From contig CAZBZG010000244.1 in NCBI GenBank assembly GCA_964496245.1, positions 1-7,239 of the forward strand: a DNA stretch of 7,239 bases. Reading direction: 5' to 3'. How positions within the stretch are numbered: the first letter of the stretch is position 1; the number at the start of each line of letters is the position of its first letter. The notes below the pieces were generated by a model. The model searched no databases, was not told the DNA's origin, and saw nothing but the letters and a program-made list of their open reading frames with translations. Positions 1-5,243 of the stretch are shown piece by piece. Both the position numbers and the translations under genes were made by a program. This DNA comes from CAZBZG01 sp964496245. Lineage in GTDB: Bacteria > Planctomycetota > SZUA-567.

Positions 1-196
1 GTGCCTGTGCTACAAACCGCTCTCACCGAGTGTTACCCGGAATTGAACCAGGCCGGCATTTGTGCCACACCCGTGCGAAATGACCGGAGATCACCGGACA
101 GCACCGGACCGGACAACAACCGAGTCGGCTTGAGGAACAGGAAACATCGGAAAACACAGCGTTATGCGTTGCTGCGACAGGTGATACACAAGACCA
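1..196. other. Apparently gene-free leader upstream of tRNA-Leu
   Basis: No recognisable protein was found in any frame. One plus-strand frame stays open from position 1, but it runs straight through the tRNA gene and its translation looks random. The other two plus frames stop at about 45 and 81, so the last few codons of a gene beginning outside the window cannot be excluded. The stretch holds a short run of 10-base repeats and a T-arm-like inverted sequence, both listed separately. A promoter for the tRNA must lie here or upstream, but I could not find a convincing -35/-10 pair. Confidence 0.5.
81..113. repeat. Short phased ACCGGA repeats
   Basis: ACCGGA begins at 83, 93 and 103, giving three units of exactly 10 bases, and again at 108. 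The flanking bases are partly conserved (TGACCGGAGA, TCACCGGACA, GCACCGGACC). A 10-base spacing puts each copy on about the same face of the helix, which is compatible with a protein-binding site. It is too short to exclude chance or a simple replication-slippage repeat. Confidence 0.45.
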
Positions 197-284
197 GGGC
201 GAGTGGCGGAACGGCAGACGCAAGGGACTTAAAATCCCTTGACCCGAAAGGGTCGTACGGGTTCGAATCCCGTCTCGCCCACCA
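197..284 (+). tRNA. tRNA-Leu (anticodon UAA), CCA encoded
   Basis: This is a complete class II tRNA. The acceptor stem GGGCGAG (197-203) pairs perfectly with CTCGCCC (274-280), followed by discriminator A281 and a genomically encoded CCA (282-284). The anticodon stem AGGGA/TCCCT (223-227/235-239) closes the loop CTTAAAA, giving anticodon TAA at 230-232 and decoding UUA leucine codons. A long variable arm, GACCC-GAAA-GGGTC, is typical of leucine tRNAs. The T-arm is ACGGG-TTCGAAT-CCCGT. No intron or mismatch is seen in the stems. The UUA codon should be rare in such a GC-rich genome, so this is expected to be a low-demand isoacceptor. It lies 66 bases upstream of the PilZ gene on the same strand. 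Confidence 0.97.
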
Positions 285-316
285 GCGGCTGAAAGGTGCG
301 TGCGGCGCCCAGCCGT
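285..316 (+). terminator. Strong hairpin just after tRNA-Leu (terminator or processing element)
   Basis: CGGCTG (286-291) pairs perfectly with CAGCCG (310-315). Inside it GGTGC (295-299) pairs with GCGCC (305-309) through one G-U pair, around loop GTGCG (300-304), leaving an AAA bulge on the left side only. G285 and T316 can add a wobble pair. The total is 11-12 base pairs, mostly G-C, starting immediately after the tRNA CCA. There is no T-run after the stem, so it is not a classical intrinsic terminator. It may be a weak terminator, a 3' processing guide, or a barrier separating the tRNA from the PilZ message. Confidence 0.4.
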
Positions 317-350
317 GGTCCATCGAACATCCGAGGTGGAGAGTGCTGCC

Positions 351-617
351 ATGAGCGAACAACAGGAGTCCCGACGCGCCCCGCGCTTGCCCATCAAGGC
401 GCAGATCCGATTCAAGCCCGTGGGCGAAGTGAACGAGGCGGTTTCGGTGGACATGTCCAAGACTGGCATCCGGTTCGAAACCGACAAGCCTCTGCGGATT
501 CAGATGGAGGTGACGGTGGGCAAGAACCGGGATACCTATCTCGCCAGACTCGTCTGGGCCAAGCGCACCGAGAGCGGCGGCATGACGTACGGGTTGGAGT
601 ACGAGTCGGCGGAGTGA
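351..617 (+). CDS. Stand-alone PilZ domain protein, candidate c-di-GMP receptor
   Basis: This 88-residue protein is made almost wholly of one PilZ domain. Both ligand motifs of the family are present: RxxxR near the N-terminus (R8-R12, in RRAPR) and D/NxSxxG (D34-M-S-K-T-G39, followed by IRF). The strand-rich remainder (QMEVTVG, ARLVWAK, YGLEYES) fits the six-stranded barrel. PilZ proteins with both motifs bind cyclic di-GMP and transmit it to motility, secretion or polysaccharide systems by protein contact; the partner here is unknown. There is no signal peptide or membrane segment, so it should be cytosolic. The ATG at 351 is preceded by GAGGTGGAG at 333-341, a good ribosome binding site. 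An upstream in-frame ATG at 300 lies in the post-tRNA hairpin and was rejected. The gene converges on the secreted HEAT-like gene downstream. Confidence 0.88.
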   Translation: MSEQQESRRAPRLPIKAQIRFKPVGEVNEAVSVDMSKTGIRFETDKPLRIQMEVTVGKNRDTYLARLVWAKRTESGGMTYGLEYESAE

Positions 618-653
618 CCGCGGTTGTCGGCGCAACGTGGCACGCGATCCCGA

Positions 654-697
654 CCCCGAGCGCGGCGCTGTCGTGTCGGGGCTCTGCTCCTGCCCCG
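654..697. terminator. GC-rich inverted repeats between two converging genes
   Basis: CGGGGC (677-682) and GCCCCG (692-697) form a perfect 6-base stem with a 9-base loop. TCGGGG (676-681) can instead pair with CCCCGA (654-659). The 88-base gap lies between the stops of the converging PilZ and HEAT-like genes, where a two-way terminator is expected. No T-tract is seen on either strand, so this is only a weak candidate. Confidence 0.25.
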
Positions 698-705
698 CGT
701 CTTCC

Positions 706-1629
706 CTACCAGCCGGGCGGACCGTCGGCCGGCTGACCCGGCGCTGGTTCGGCAGCCGCCGGCTTCTCGCCTCCGGCCGCTTCTTCGTCGTAACCGATCT
801 GCGGCGGGTAGTCGTCCTTGACGCTGTCGAACCACTTCTGCCAGACGTTGAGCTGGCGGTTGCGCTTCTGGGTGTTGTCTTCGTCGTAGTCGTAGTCGAA
901 GCCTTTGCCCGTGAGGGTGCGGACCGCGTACCAGGCGTACCGCATGCGCGTCTGGTTGCGGCGTCCGCCGCGCATTTGGTTGACGAGTTCCTGCACGGCC
1001 CGCTTGTCGCCCAGCGTCCGCAGCACGCGGATCAGGCTGATGCGCTTGAGGTCGCTGCCGCCGGCCTTGAGGGCGGTGACCACCAGCGGCACAGCGTCCT
1101 TGCCGATGGCCACCAGACGCTGCTCCAGGCGTTCGCGCGCTTCCTGCTCCTCGGTCGCCTCGATCGATCCGATGAGGCTCTCGATCTGGGCCTTGAGGGC
1201 TGGATCGAGCTCGTCCTCCTTGGCTTCAGCTGCGGCTTTCGACTCCTCGGCCTCCGCTGTCGGCTCCTCCACGGCGGGCTCGGTCTCTTCGTCCGCAGCC
1301 GGCACGGCCGGGACCGGCGCGGTCGGCTCTTCGGCTTCCTCTTCCTCGTCCTGCGTGGCCGTGCGCGTGATCGGCTCGAAGAAGCTCCCGTCCCGCGTGA
1401 TGCGCCGCACGTTTTCCTTGGCGAAGGTCATCTTGATGTACTGCTCTTTGTCGCCGCCCTCGGCGGTGGACGGCGTCCGGACGCGGATCGTCACCTCCTC
1501 TGCGTCCTCCTGCTCGATCTTGCCCGTGATCACGTGTCCGTTCTTGAGCAGGATTTCATCTCCTGCAGCGCGGTCGCCCACCAGCAAGCCGCATACAGCC
1601 AGTGCCATCCCGATCCTCATGAGCCTCAT
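706..1629 (-). CDS. Secreted HEAT-like repeat protein of unknown function
   Basis: This is a 307-residue protein. Residues 1-23 look like a signal peptide: R2 and R5, a hydrophobic core IGMALAVCGLLVG, then AAG before DE. C13 does not sit in a good lipobox, so signal peptidase I is more likely than lipidation. Residues 24-80 are strand-rich and begin EILLKNGHVITGKI, resembling small N-terminal barrel domains I recall from secreted planctomycete proteins. Residues 92-145 are an Ala/Pro/Glu low-complexity linker, strongly acidic. Residues 145-240 are helical and HEAT-like (AVPLVVTALKAGGSD, ISLIRVLRTLGDKRAVQEL). RTLTGKGFDYDYD and a WQKWF segment (263-267) follow, then a Pro/Ala tail. The ATG at 1629 was chosen for its near-perfect AAGGAGGAGAG (1632-1642). 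A promoter lies upstream. The substrate or partner is unknown; a periplasmic scaffold is the most that can be inferred. Confidence 0.8.
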   Translation of the reverse strand: MRLMRIGMALAVCGLLVGDRAAGDEILLKNGHVITGKIEQEDAEEVTIRVRTPSTAEGGDKEQYIKMTFAKENVRRITRDGSFFEPITRTATQDEEEEAEEPTAPVPAVPAADEETEPAVEEPTAEAEESKAAAEAKEDELDPALKAQIESLIGSIEATEEQEARERLEQRLVAIGKDAVPLVVTALKAGGSDLKRISLIRVLRTLGDKRAVQELVNQMRGGRRNQTRMRYAWYAVRTLTGKGFDYDYDEDNTQKRNRQLNVWQKWFDSVKDDYPPQIGYDEEAAGGEKPAAAEPAPGQPADGPPGW

Positions 1630-1631
1630 GG

Positions 1632-1642
1632 CTCTCCTCCTT
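1632..1642 (-). promoter_or_regulatory. Near-consensus Shine-Dalgarno deciding the HEAT-like gene start
   Basis: On the minus strand AAGGAGGAGAG ends two bases before the ATG at 1629, with the AAGGAGG core about 6 bases away. It is the strongest ribosome binding site in the window. It rules out a start in the upstream open frame, which continues to 1734 without a comparable site. Confidence 0.7.
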
Positions 1643-1699
1643 ATTCCGGTCGTGTTGCGACGCGCTGCAACCGTGGCGCCTTCCCACAGAACCGCCTGT

Positions 1700-1728
1700 A
1701 TTGTACGCAGGCGGGGCCTTCCCACCAA
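1700..1728 (-). promoter_or_regulatory. Predicted housekeeping promoter of the secreted HEAT-like gene
   Basis: On the minus strand, TTGGTG (1723-1728) is separated by exactly 17 bases from TACAAT (1700-1705), which matches the -10 consensus in five of six positions. The -35 matches only TTG. Transcription would begin near 1693, leaving a 5' UTR of about 65 bases before the ATG at 1629. The box lies downstream of the ndk stop, so the HEAT-like gene probably forms its own transcription unit. Confidence 0.5.
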
Positions 1729-1789
1729 CGCCAAAATGCGGCACAGTCAGAAACGCGCAGTCCTGGGTTCGGCATACGAAATCAGACCG

Positions 1790-1819
1790 TAGCCCATGCA
1801 TCCCGCCTGGGCCGGGCTG
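1790..1819 (-). terminator. Weak hairpin after ndk
   Basis: AGCCC (1791-1795) pairs with GGGCT (1814-1818), with CCC/GGG (1802-1804/1809-1811) as an inner stem. T1790 and G1819 can add a wobble. It begins four bases after the ndk stop. No T-run follows on the minus strand, so it is at best a weak terminator. Its position between ndk and the next promoter is what makes it plausible. Confidence 0.28.
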
Positions 1820-1822
1820 TAC

Positions 1823-2299
1823 CTAGAGCGGGTCCTTGCCGGACAGGTCGTAGATCCAGCGTAGGTCCTCCCGCCCGGGTTTGACGAGTTCGCTGGGCTT
1901 GAAGAAGAGACCGATCTCGCGCCGGGCGGACGCTGCCGAGTCGCTCCCGTGGACCAGGTTGAACCGGTTGGAGATGCCGAAGTCGCCCCGCAGGGTGCCC
2001 GGCTCCGCGTCCGAGCCGAATGTCGCGCCGAGCATCGTCCGGCAGATGCGCACGGCGTCCTTTCCCTCCACCACCATGAGCACGACCGGCCCGGAGGTCA
2101 TGAACTTGAGCAGGCCCTGGTAGAAGGGCTTGCCCTTGTGCTCGGCGTACTGCCGGCGGGCGAGCGACAAGGGGATCTTCATGAGCTTGAGCCCCACGAT
2201 TGAGAGGCCCTTGTCCTCGAAGCGGCTGATGAGCCGGCCCACCAGACGCCGCGCCACAGCGTCGGGCTTGAGGATGATGAGCGTTCGTCGCATGGCCAT
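1823..2299 (-). CDS. ndk: Nucleoside diphosphate kinase
   Basis: This enzyme transfers the terminal phosphate of ATP to (d)NDPs through a phosphohistidine, balancing nucleotide pools including the CTP used for CDP-diacylglycerol. The 158-residue protein shows the full family pattern: LKPDA with K11, YAEHKGKPFY (51-60), FMTSGPVVLMVVEG (66-79), GAT with T93, GTLRGDFG with R104, N114, and the catalytic H117 in NLVHGSDS (114-121), followed by EIGLFF. Usual bacterial enzymes have about 135-145 residues. The extra length is mainly a C-terminal tail after LFF (KPSELVKPGREDLRW and on), likely involved in subunit contacts or simply lineage-specific. The ATG at 2299 is preceded by AAAGGA (2306-2311) with a 6-base gap. 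A second ATG two codons later (2293) is possible. It is the last gene of the psd-pssA-ykgJ-ndk cluster, about 31 bases after its neighbour. Confidence 0.96.
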   Translation of the reverse strand: MAMRRTLIILKPDAVARRLVGRLISRFEDKGLSIVGLKLMKIPLSLARRQYAEHKGKPFYQGLLKFMTSGPVVLMVVEGKDAVRICRTMLGATFGSDAEPGTLRGDFGISNRFNLVHGSDSAASARREIGLFFKPSELVKPGREDLRWIYDLSGKDPL

Positions 2300-2330
2300 G
2301 GGCGGTCCTTTCGTGCTGTGCCGAGGGGGA

Positions 2331-2771
2331 TCATTCGCCGGCGTCCGGATCGGGCGGGACGCGGGCGAGCGCTTCCTGGATCTCCTGTGCCGCATGCACC
2401 CGACCGTCTCCGATTCCGGGACAGTGCCGCTGTTCGTTGCGCCAGTAGGAGGGTTTGTCCACGACCTCCGGCCACCACGGATAGGTACGGCACTGGAGGG
2501 GCCGGACGTCGTAGGCCCGGCAGCGGTTGTCTTCGTCGAGCAGAATGCAGTCGCCCTGTCCGTTGTCGCGCAGGGCGTACCCGCGCGTGGTGCTGCGGAC
2601 GTACTGGCGCGCGAACGCCGCCGGGCTGAGCGCGAGGGCGGCGGCGAGGCTCTGGATCTCGGCCTCGGTCACCCAGACGAACCCGCCCGGTCCGCGGCAG
2701 CATCGGCCGCAGGCCCGGCATTCGAAGGCCAGGCCCTCGGCGTACCAGACCGTCTCGGTGCGAACGTTCAC
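2331..2771 (-). CDS. YkgJ-type CxxCxxCC protein (putative Zn/Fe-S cluster binding)
   Basis: This 146-residue soluble protein has the family signature FECRACGRCCRGPGGFVWVT: C18, C21 and the C24-C25 pair. Further conserved cysteines are C75 (GDCILLD), C84 (NRCRAYDVRP) and C94 (LQCRTYPWW), plus C117 (HCPGI). These eight cysteines match UPF0153/YkgJ-like proteins, often annotated as putative zinc or iron chelating or Fe-S oxidoreductase. Biochemical function is essentially unknown. The start is GTG at 2771, which overlaps the pssA stop as GTGA, with GGGGA six bases upstream. The overlap implies translational coupling to pssA, which is unusual for a protein with no known lipid role. The frame stays open far upstream only as a shadow of pssA. 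Family assignment is secure; the role is not. Confidence 0.9.
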   Translation of the reverse strand: MNVRTETVWYAEGLAFECRACGRCCRGPGGFVWVTEAEIQSLAAALALSPAAFARQYVRSTTRGYALRDNGQGDCILLDEDNRCRAYDVRPLQCRTYPWWPEVVDKPSYWRNEQRHCPGIGDGRVHAAQEIQEALARVPPDPDAGE

Positions 2772-3706
2772 GGCGAATCCCCGGGCGTGTCGTTTTCGCG
2801 GCGGTCCCGCTTCTCCTGGCGGGCCGACTGGCGCCGGTTCCGGAGCGCCTCCACGCGGGGATGGAACCAGCGCTGGACCGCCACCATCATGCGCGAGGCA
2901 TTGTTGATCAGGCTGACGAGCACGTAGCCGTTGAAGGCGAGAAAGAGCACTTCCACGGGCCGGTGGAAGAGCAGGAAGAGCGCGAAGAGCGTGGCCACCA
3001 GATAGGTGAATCGTTTGCGTCCGCTCAGGAAGCGGTTGGCCACGTGCACGAAGCGCAGGCGGCTGACCATGAGCACGCCGATCACAAGCATGTAGACCCC
3101 GAGGACGCGCGCCTGCATCTGCATGATCTCGGTGGTATCGCGTACGGGCACGGTCTCGAGCAGCCACTGCCAGAACGGATTGAGGTATCCTTCGTGGCAG
3201 AAGAGCACCGCGCTCACCACGGCTCCGGCCGCGCCCGGGCTCGGAAGCCCGGTGAAGTAGTTCTTGTCGACGCTGCCCACTTCCACGTTGTACCGCGCCA
3301 GGCGCAGGATGGCGCAGGCCGCGTAGACCACGGCGCAGAACATGACCTGGCCCCACCACTTGGCGCTCGGCGGCTGGACCTGGATCCAGAGGGTGGTCAC
3401 CAGGATGGCCGGGGCCACGCCGAAGGTGCAGTCGTCGGCCAGGCTGTCGAGCTCGGCGCCGAAGTGGCTCTCGCTGCCCGTCATGCGGGCGACCCGGCCG
3501 TCGAGCACGTCGAAGACCATGGCGATGAAGATTACCAGGCATGCGTAGACCAGCATCTCTTCGCCCTGGGTTCGGGCCAGCGCATCCTGGAGGGCATCCG
3601 CCCGTTCGCTGAGCCGGATGGCGTGGAAGCAGAAGAGGATGGCCAGCACGCCGCAGGCGAAGTTGCCGACCGTGAGCAGACTGGGCAGCATGGCCACGCG
3701 CTTCAT
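2768..3706 (-). CDS. pssA: CDP-diacylglycerol--serine O-phosphatidyltransferase (PS synthase)
   Basis: This integral membrane enzyme condenses CDP-diacylglycerol with L-serine to phosphatidylserine and CMP. The 312-residue protein carries the complete CDP-alcohol phosphatidyltransferase signature: D66-VL-D69-G70-RV-A73-R74, eight residues, G83, three, D87, three, D91. These aspartates bind metal and the CDP group. RLARYN (135-140) and FTGLPSPGAAG (151-161) mark the membrane-bound (subclass II) serine enzyme rather than PgsA. Hydrophobic segments are seen near residues 7-27, 52-68, 95-108, 120-137, 157-170, 200-214, 234-247 and 250-267. A charged soluble tail (280-312, many R/K/E) is longer than in many homologues. 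The ATG at 3706 overlaps the psd stop as ATGA, with GGGAG (3714-3718) seven bases upstream, so translation is probably coupled to psd. Confidence 0.95.
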   Translation of the reverse strand: MKRVAMLPSLLTVGNFACGVLAILFCFHAIRLSERADALQDALARTQGEEMLVYACLVIFIAMVFDVLDGRVARMTGSESHFGAELDSLADDCTFGVAPAILVTTLWIQVQPPSAKWWGQVMFCAVVYAACAILRLARYNVEVGSVDKNYFTGLPSPGAAGAVVSAVLFCHEGYLNPFWQWLLETVPVRDTTEIMQMQARVLGVYMLVIGVLMVSRLRFVHVANRFLSGRKRFTYLVATLFALFLLFHRPVEVLFLAFNGYVLVSLINNASRMMVAVQRWFHPRVEALRNRRQSARQEKRDRRENDTPGDSP

Positions 3707-4374
3707 GCGAGTTCTCCCAGGACCGTAGCGCCCGCGCGCACGGGCTGGCCGACCCGGACCCGAATCGTCCACTCGCGGGTCGCGGGCACGAAGACCTCGA
3801 GGCGCGAGCCGAACTTGACCATGCCCAGCCGCTCGCCACGCGCCAGGTGATCTCCGATGGCGGGAACGCAGACGATGCGGCGGGCGATCACGCCGGCGAT
3901 CTGCCGCACCAGCATGCGCTCGCCTGCGGGCTCGTCCAGTGCGAGCCCGAGGTCGTGGGCCTCGTTCCGTTCGGCGCTCTCGGCGTTCATGGCGTTCAGG
4001 AACTGCCCCGGCCGGTGGCGGCGGTGCAGCACCGTTCCGGCCGCGGGCGTGCGATTGACGTGCACGTTGAAGAGGCTCATGAAGATGCTGACCCGCCGCG
4101 CCCGGCCGCCGAGAAAGGTGGGTTCGTCCACCTCGTCGATGTGGGTGACCATGCCGTCAGCCGGACTCACCACCAGGCCCGGCCCTTCGGGGACGGGCCG
4201 CTCCGGGTCGCGGAAGAAGGCCAGGACCCAAATCATCAAGGCCCCCGGCACCACGCACAGCCAGCCGATCCAGGCCTGCACGGTCCAGGCGGCGTAGAGG
4301 AGGCCGGTGGCCATGAACCCAGTGACGAGCAGGCCGAGGAGGATCTCGCGAATGCCGTGGCGGGTGATGGGCAT
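3703..4374 (-). CDS. psd: Phosphatidylserine decarboxylase proenzyme, short type
   Basis: This enzyme decarboxylates phosphatidylserine to phosphatidylethanolamine at the inner membrane with a pyruvoyl cofactor. The 223-residue proenzyme begins with two hydrophobic segments (about 11-30 and 36-53). SPADG (70-74) with the active-site Asp at D73, FNVHVNR (102-108) with H105, and the self-cleavage site FGSR (188-191) follow. Cleavage between G189 and S190 would yield a beta chain of 189 residues and an alpha chain of 34, with the pyruvoyl group made from S190. FGSR instead of LGST, and the length of about 220 instead of about 290-320, place it in the short class found in archaea and several bacterial phyla. 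The ATG at 4374 is preceded only by a weak AAGGGA 12 bases away. It is first in the cluster, behind a strong predicted promoter. Confidence 0.95.
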   Translation of the reverse strand: MPITRHGIREILLGLLVTGFMATGLLYAAWTVQAWIGWLCVVPGALMIWVLAFFRDPERPVPEGPGLVVSPADGMVTHIDEVDEPTFLGGRARRVSIFMSLFNVHVNRTPAAGTVLHRRHRPGQFLNAMNAESAERNEAHDLGLALDEPAGERMLVRQIAGVIARRIVCVPAIGDHLARGERLGMVKFGSRLEVFVPATREWTIRVRVGQPVRAGATVLGELA

Positions 4375-4400
4375 GTGGGGTCGCTTCCCTTGATCGCGTT

Positions 4401-4425
4401 CCAGCGCTGCATCCGAGCGCTTTGG
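4401..4425 (-). promoter_or_regulatory. Hairpin in the psd 5' UTR
   Basis: The six-base palindrome AGCGCT occurs twice (4403-4408 and 4416-4421) around a 7-base spacer, so the two copies can pair as a 6-base stem. Alternatively CCA (4401-4403) pairs with TGG (4423-4425) around a slightly bulged GCGC stem. It lies between the predicted psd transcription start (near 4435) and the ATG at 4374, about 26 bases before the ATG. It could stabilise the leader, hide the weak ribosome binding site, or, since each copy is itself a palindrome, serve as paired operator half-sites. Confidence 0.35.
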
Positions 4426-4441
4426 CGCCGAACGGGTTATG

Positions 4442-4470
4442 AGAATAGAGCGGGGCGGGGGACCTGTCAA
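4442..4470 (-). promoter_or_regulatory. Strong predicted promoter of the psd-pssA-ykgJ-ndk cluster
   Basis: On the minus strand, a perfect TTGACA (4465-4470) is followed after exactly 17 bases by TATTCT (4442-4447), four of six matches to the -10 box. The start should fall near 4435, giving a leader of about 60 bases. The tatC stop codon TGA lies inside the -35 hexamer. The TTGACA begins at the last base of the final tatC sense codons, so coding and promoter function overlap there. The A/T-rich -10 stands out against the GC-rich surroundings. Confidence 0.6.
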
Positions 4471-5243
4471 GGCGAATCGCCCGCCTCTCCGGGTGCAATT
4501 GGGCCAGCCCCGAACCAGCGCGCCAGAAGATAGCCCAGGAAGAAGAGGCAGGTCATGATCAGGGCGAGCAGGATCTGGGTGAACGGATCGGGCGGCGTGA
4601 AGATCGCGCCGAGCACGACCATGCCGAGCAAGGCGTGGCGCCAGTAGTGGAGGATGCTCTCCGGCGTGATGAGCCCCACGCGCGCCAGGGCCAGCATGAC
4701 CAGCGGCGTCTCGAACCCGATCCCGAACCCCAGACAGACCATGGTCAGGAAGCCCAGGTAGTAATCCCCGCGCCACTGATCGCTCGAGCCCGCCAGGGAC
4801 TGGTTGAACTCCACGAGAAAGCGCATCCCCAGGCCGGTCGCGTAGCGGAAGGCCACGAACACGCCGAGGAAGAAGAGCAGCGAGCCGACCGAGAGGATGG
4901 CGCGCAGCGCCCGCCGCTCCTGGCGCGTGAGGCCGGGGACCACGAAGAGCCAGACCTGGTAGGCGAGAAAGGGGAAGGTCATTACGATGGTGAAGAGCAC
5001 GTCGATCTTGAGAATGGTGAGAAAGCCCTCCAGCGGACCGGGCCACTGGAACTGGACGATCTCCGGCAGGGGCCGCCCGTCCACGGCCGGCGCCCACGCG
5101 AGGGGCAGGCGGACCGCTTCCCACAGCCACGGGTAGAGGACCATCCCCAGAAGGAAGACCGCGCCAAAGGCCAGGAGCGAGACGATCAGGCGCTGGCGCA
5201 GTTCCGCCAGGTGATCGCCGAGGCTCATGCGTTTCGCGTCCAC
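4467..5243 (-). CDS. tatC: Sec-independent protein translocase subunit TatC
   Basis: TatC is the receptor of the twin-arginine translocase: with TatA/TatB it binds RR signal peptides and exports folded, often cofactor-bearing proteins. Counting from the ATG at 5228, the protein shows SLGDHLAELRQRL (2-14), with the signal-peptide-binding glutamate E9. It also shows YQVWLFVVPGL (90-100), FGIGFETP (168-175) with the conserved membrane Glu E173, YWRHALLG, and TPPDPFTQ (211-218). Six hydrophobic segments fit the family. The start is uncertain. GTG at 5243 has GAGGA four bases away and gives 258 residues. ATG at 5228 (253 residues) has no ribosome binding site. GTG at 5321 has GGGGAG eight bases away and would add a proline-rich, acidic leader. 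In homologues I recall, the Met before SxGxHL is often internal, so I favour 5243. It is divergent from nadK; no tatA or tatB is visible. Confidence 0.93.
   Translation of the reverse strand: MDAKRMSLGDHLAELRQRLIVSLLAFGAVFLLGMVLYPWLWEAVRLPLAWAPAVDGRPLPEIVQFQWPGPLEGFLTILKIDVLFTIVMTFPFLAYQVWLFVVPGLTRQERRALRAILSVGSLLFFLGVFVAFRYATGLGMRFLVEFNQSLAGSSDQWRGDYYLGFLTMVCLGFGIGFETPLVMLALARVGLITPESILHYWRHALLGMVVLGAIFTPPDPFTQILLALIMTCLFFLGYLLARWFGAGPIAPGEAGDSP

Noticed and set aside
162..190. Promoter for tRNA-Leu (TTATGC, 17 bases, TACACA)
   Set aside because: Both boxes match poorly and the predicted start falls on the first base of the mature tRNA.
1..354. Plus-strand frame open from the window start through the tRNA
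   Set aside because: It passes through the tRNA gene and the hairpin, the composition is not protein-like, and no family is recognised.
23..635. Two minus-strand open frames crossing the tRNA-Leu gene
   Set aside because: Their translations contain the peptides (such as DGIRTRTTL and RRDSNPYDPFGSRDF) that arise when the antisense of a leucine tRNA is translated. They also run antisense through the PilZ gene and lack ribosome binding sites.
637..1884. Long plus-strand frames opposite the secreted HEAT-like gene
   Set aside because: They are mirror frames of a GC-rich coding region. The minus strand has the signal peptide, strong ribosome binding site and domain structure.
2772..3839. Upstream extension of the CxxCxxCC protein frame
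   Set aside because: It overlaps pssA in another frame with low-complexity Arg/Pro-rich translation. The GTGA overlap at 2768-2771 gives the natural start.
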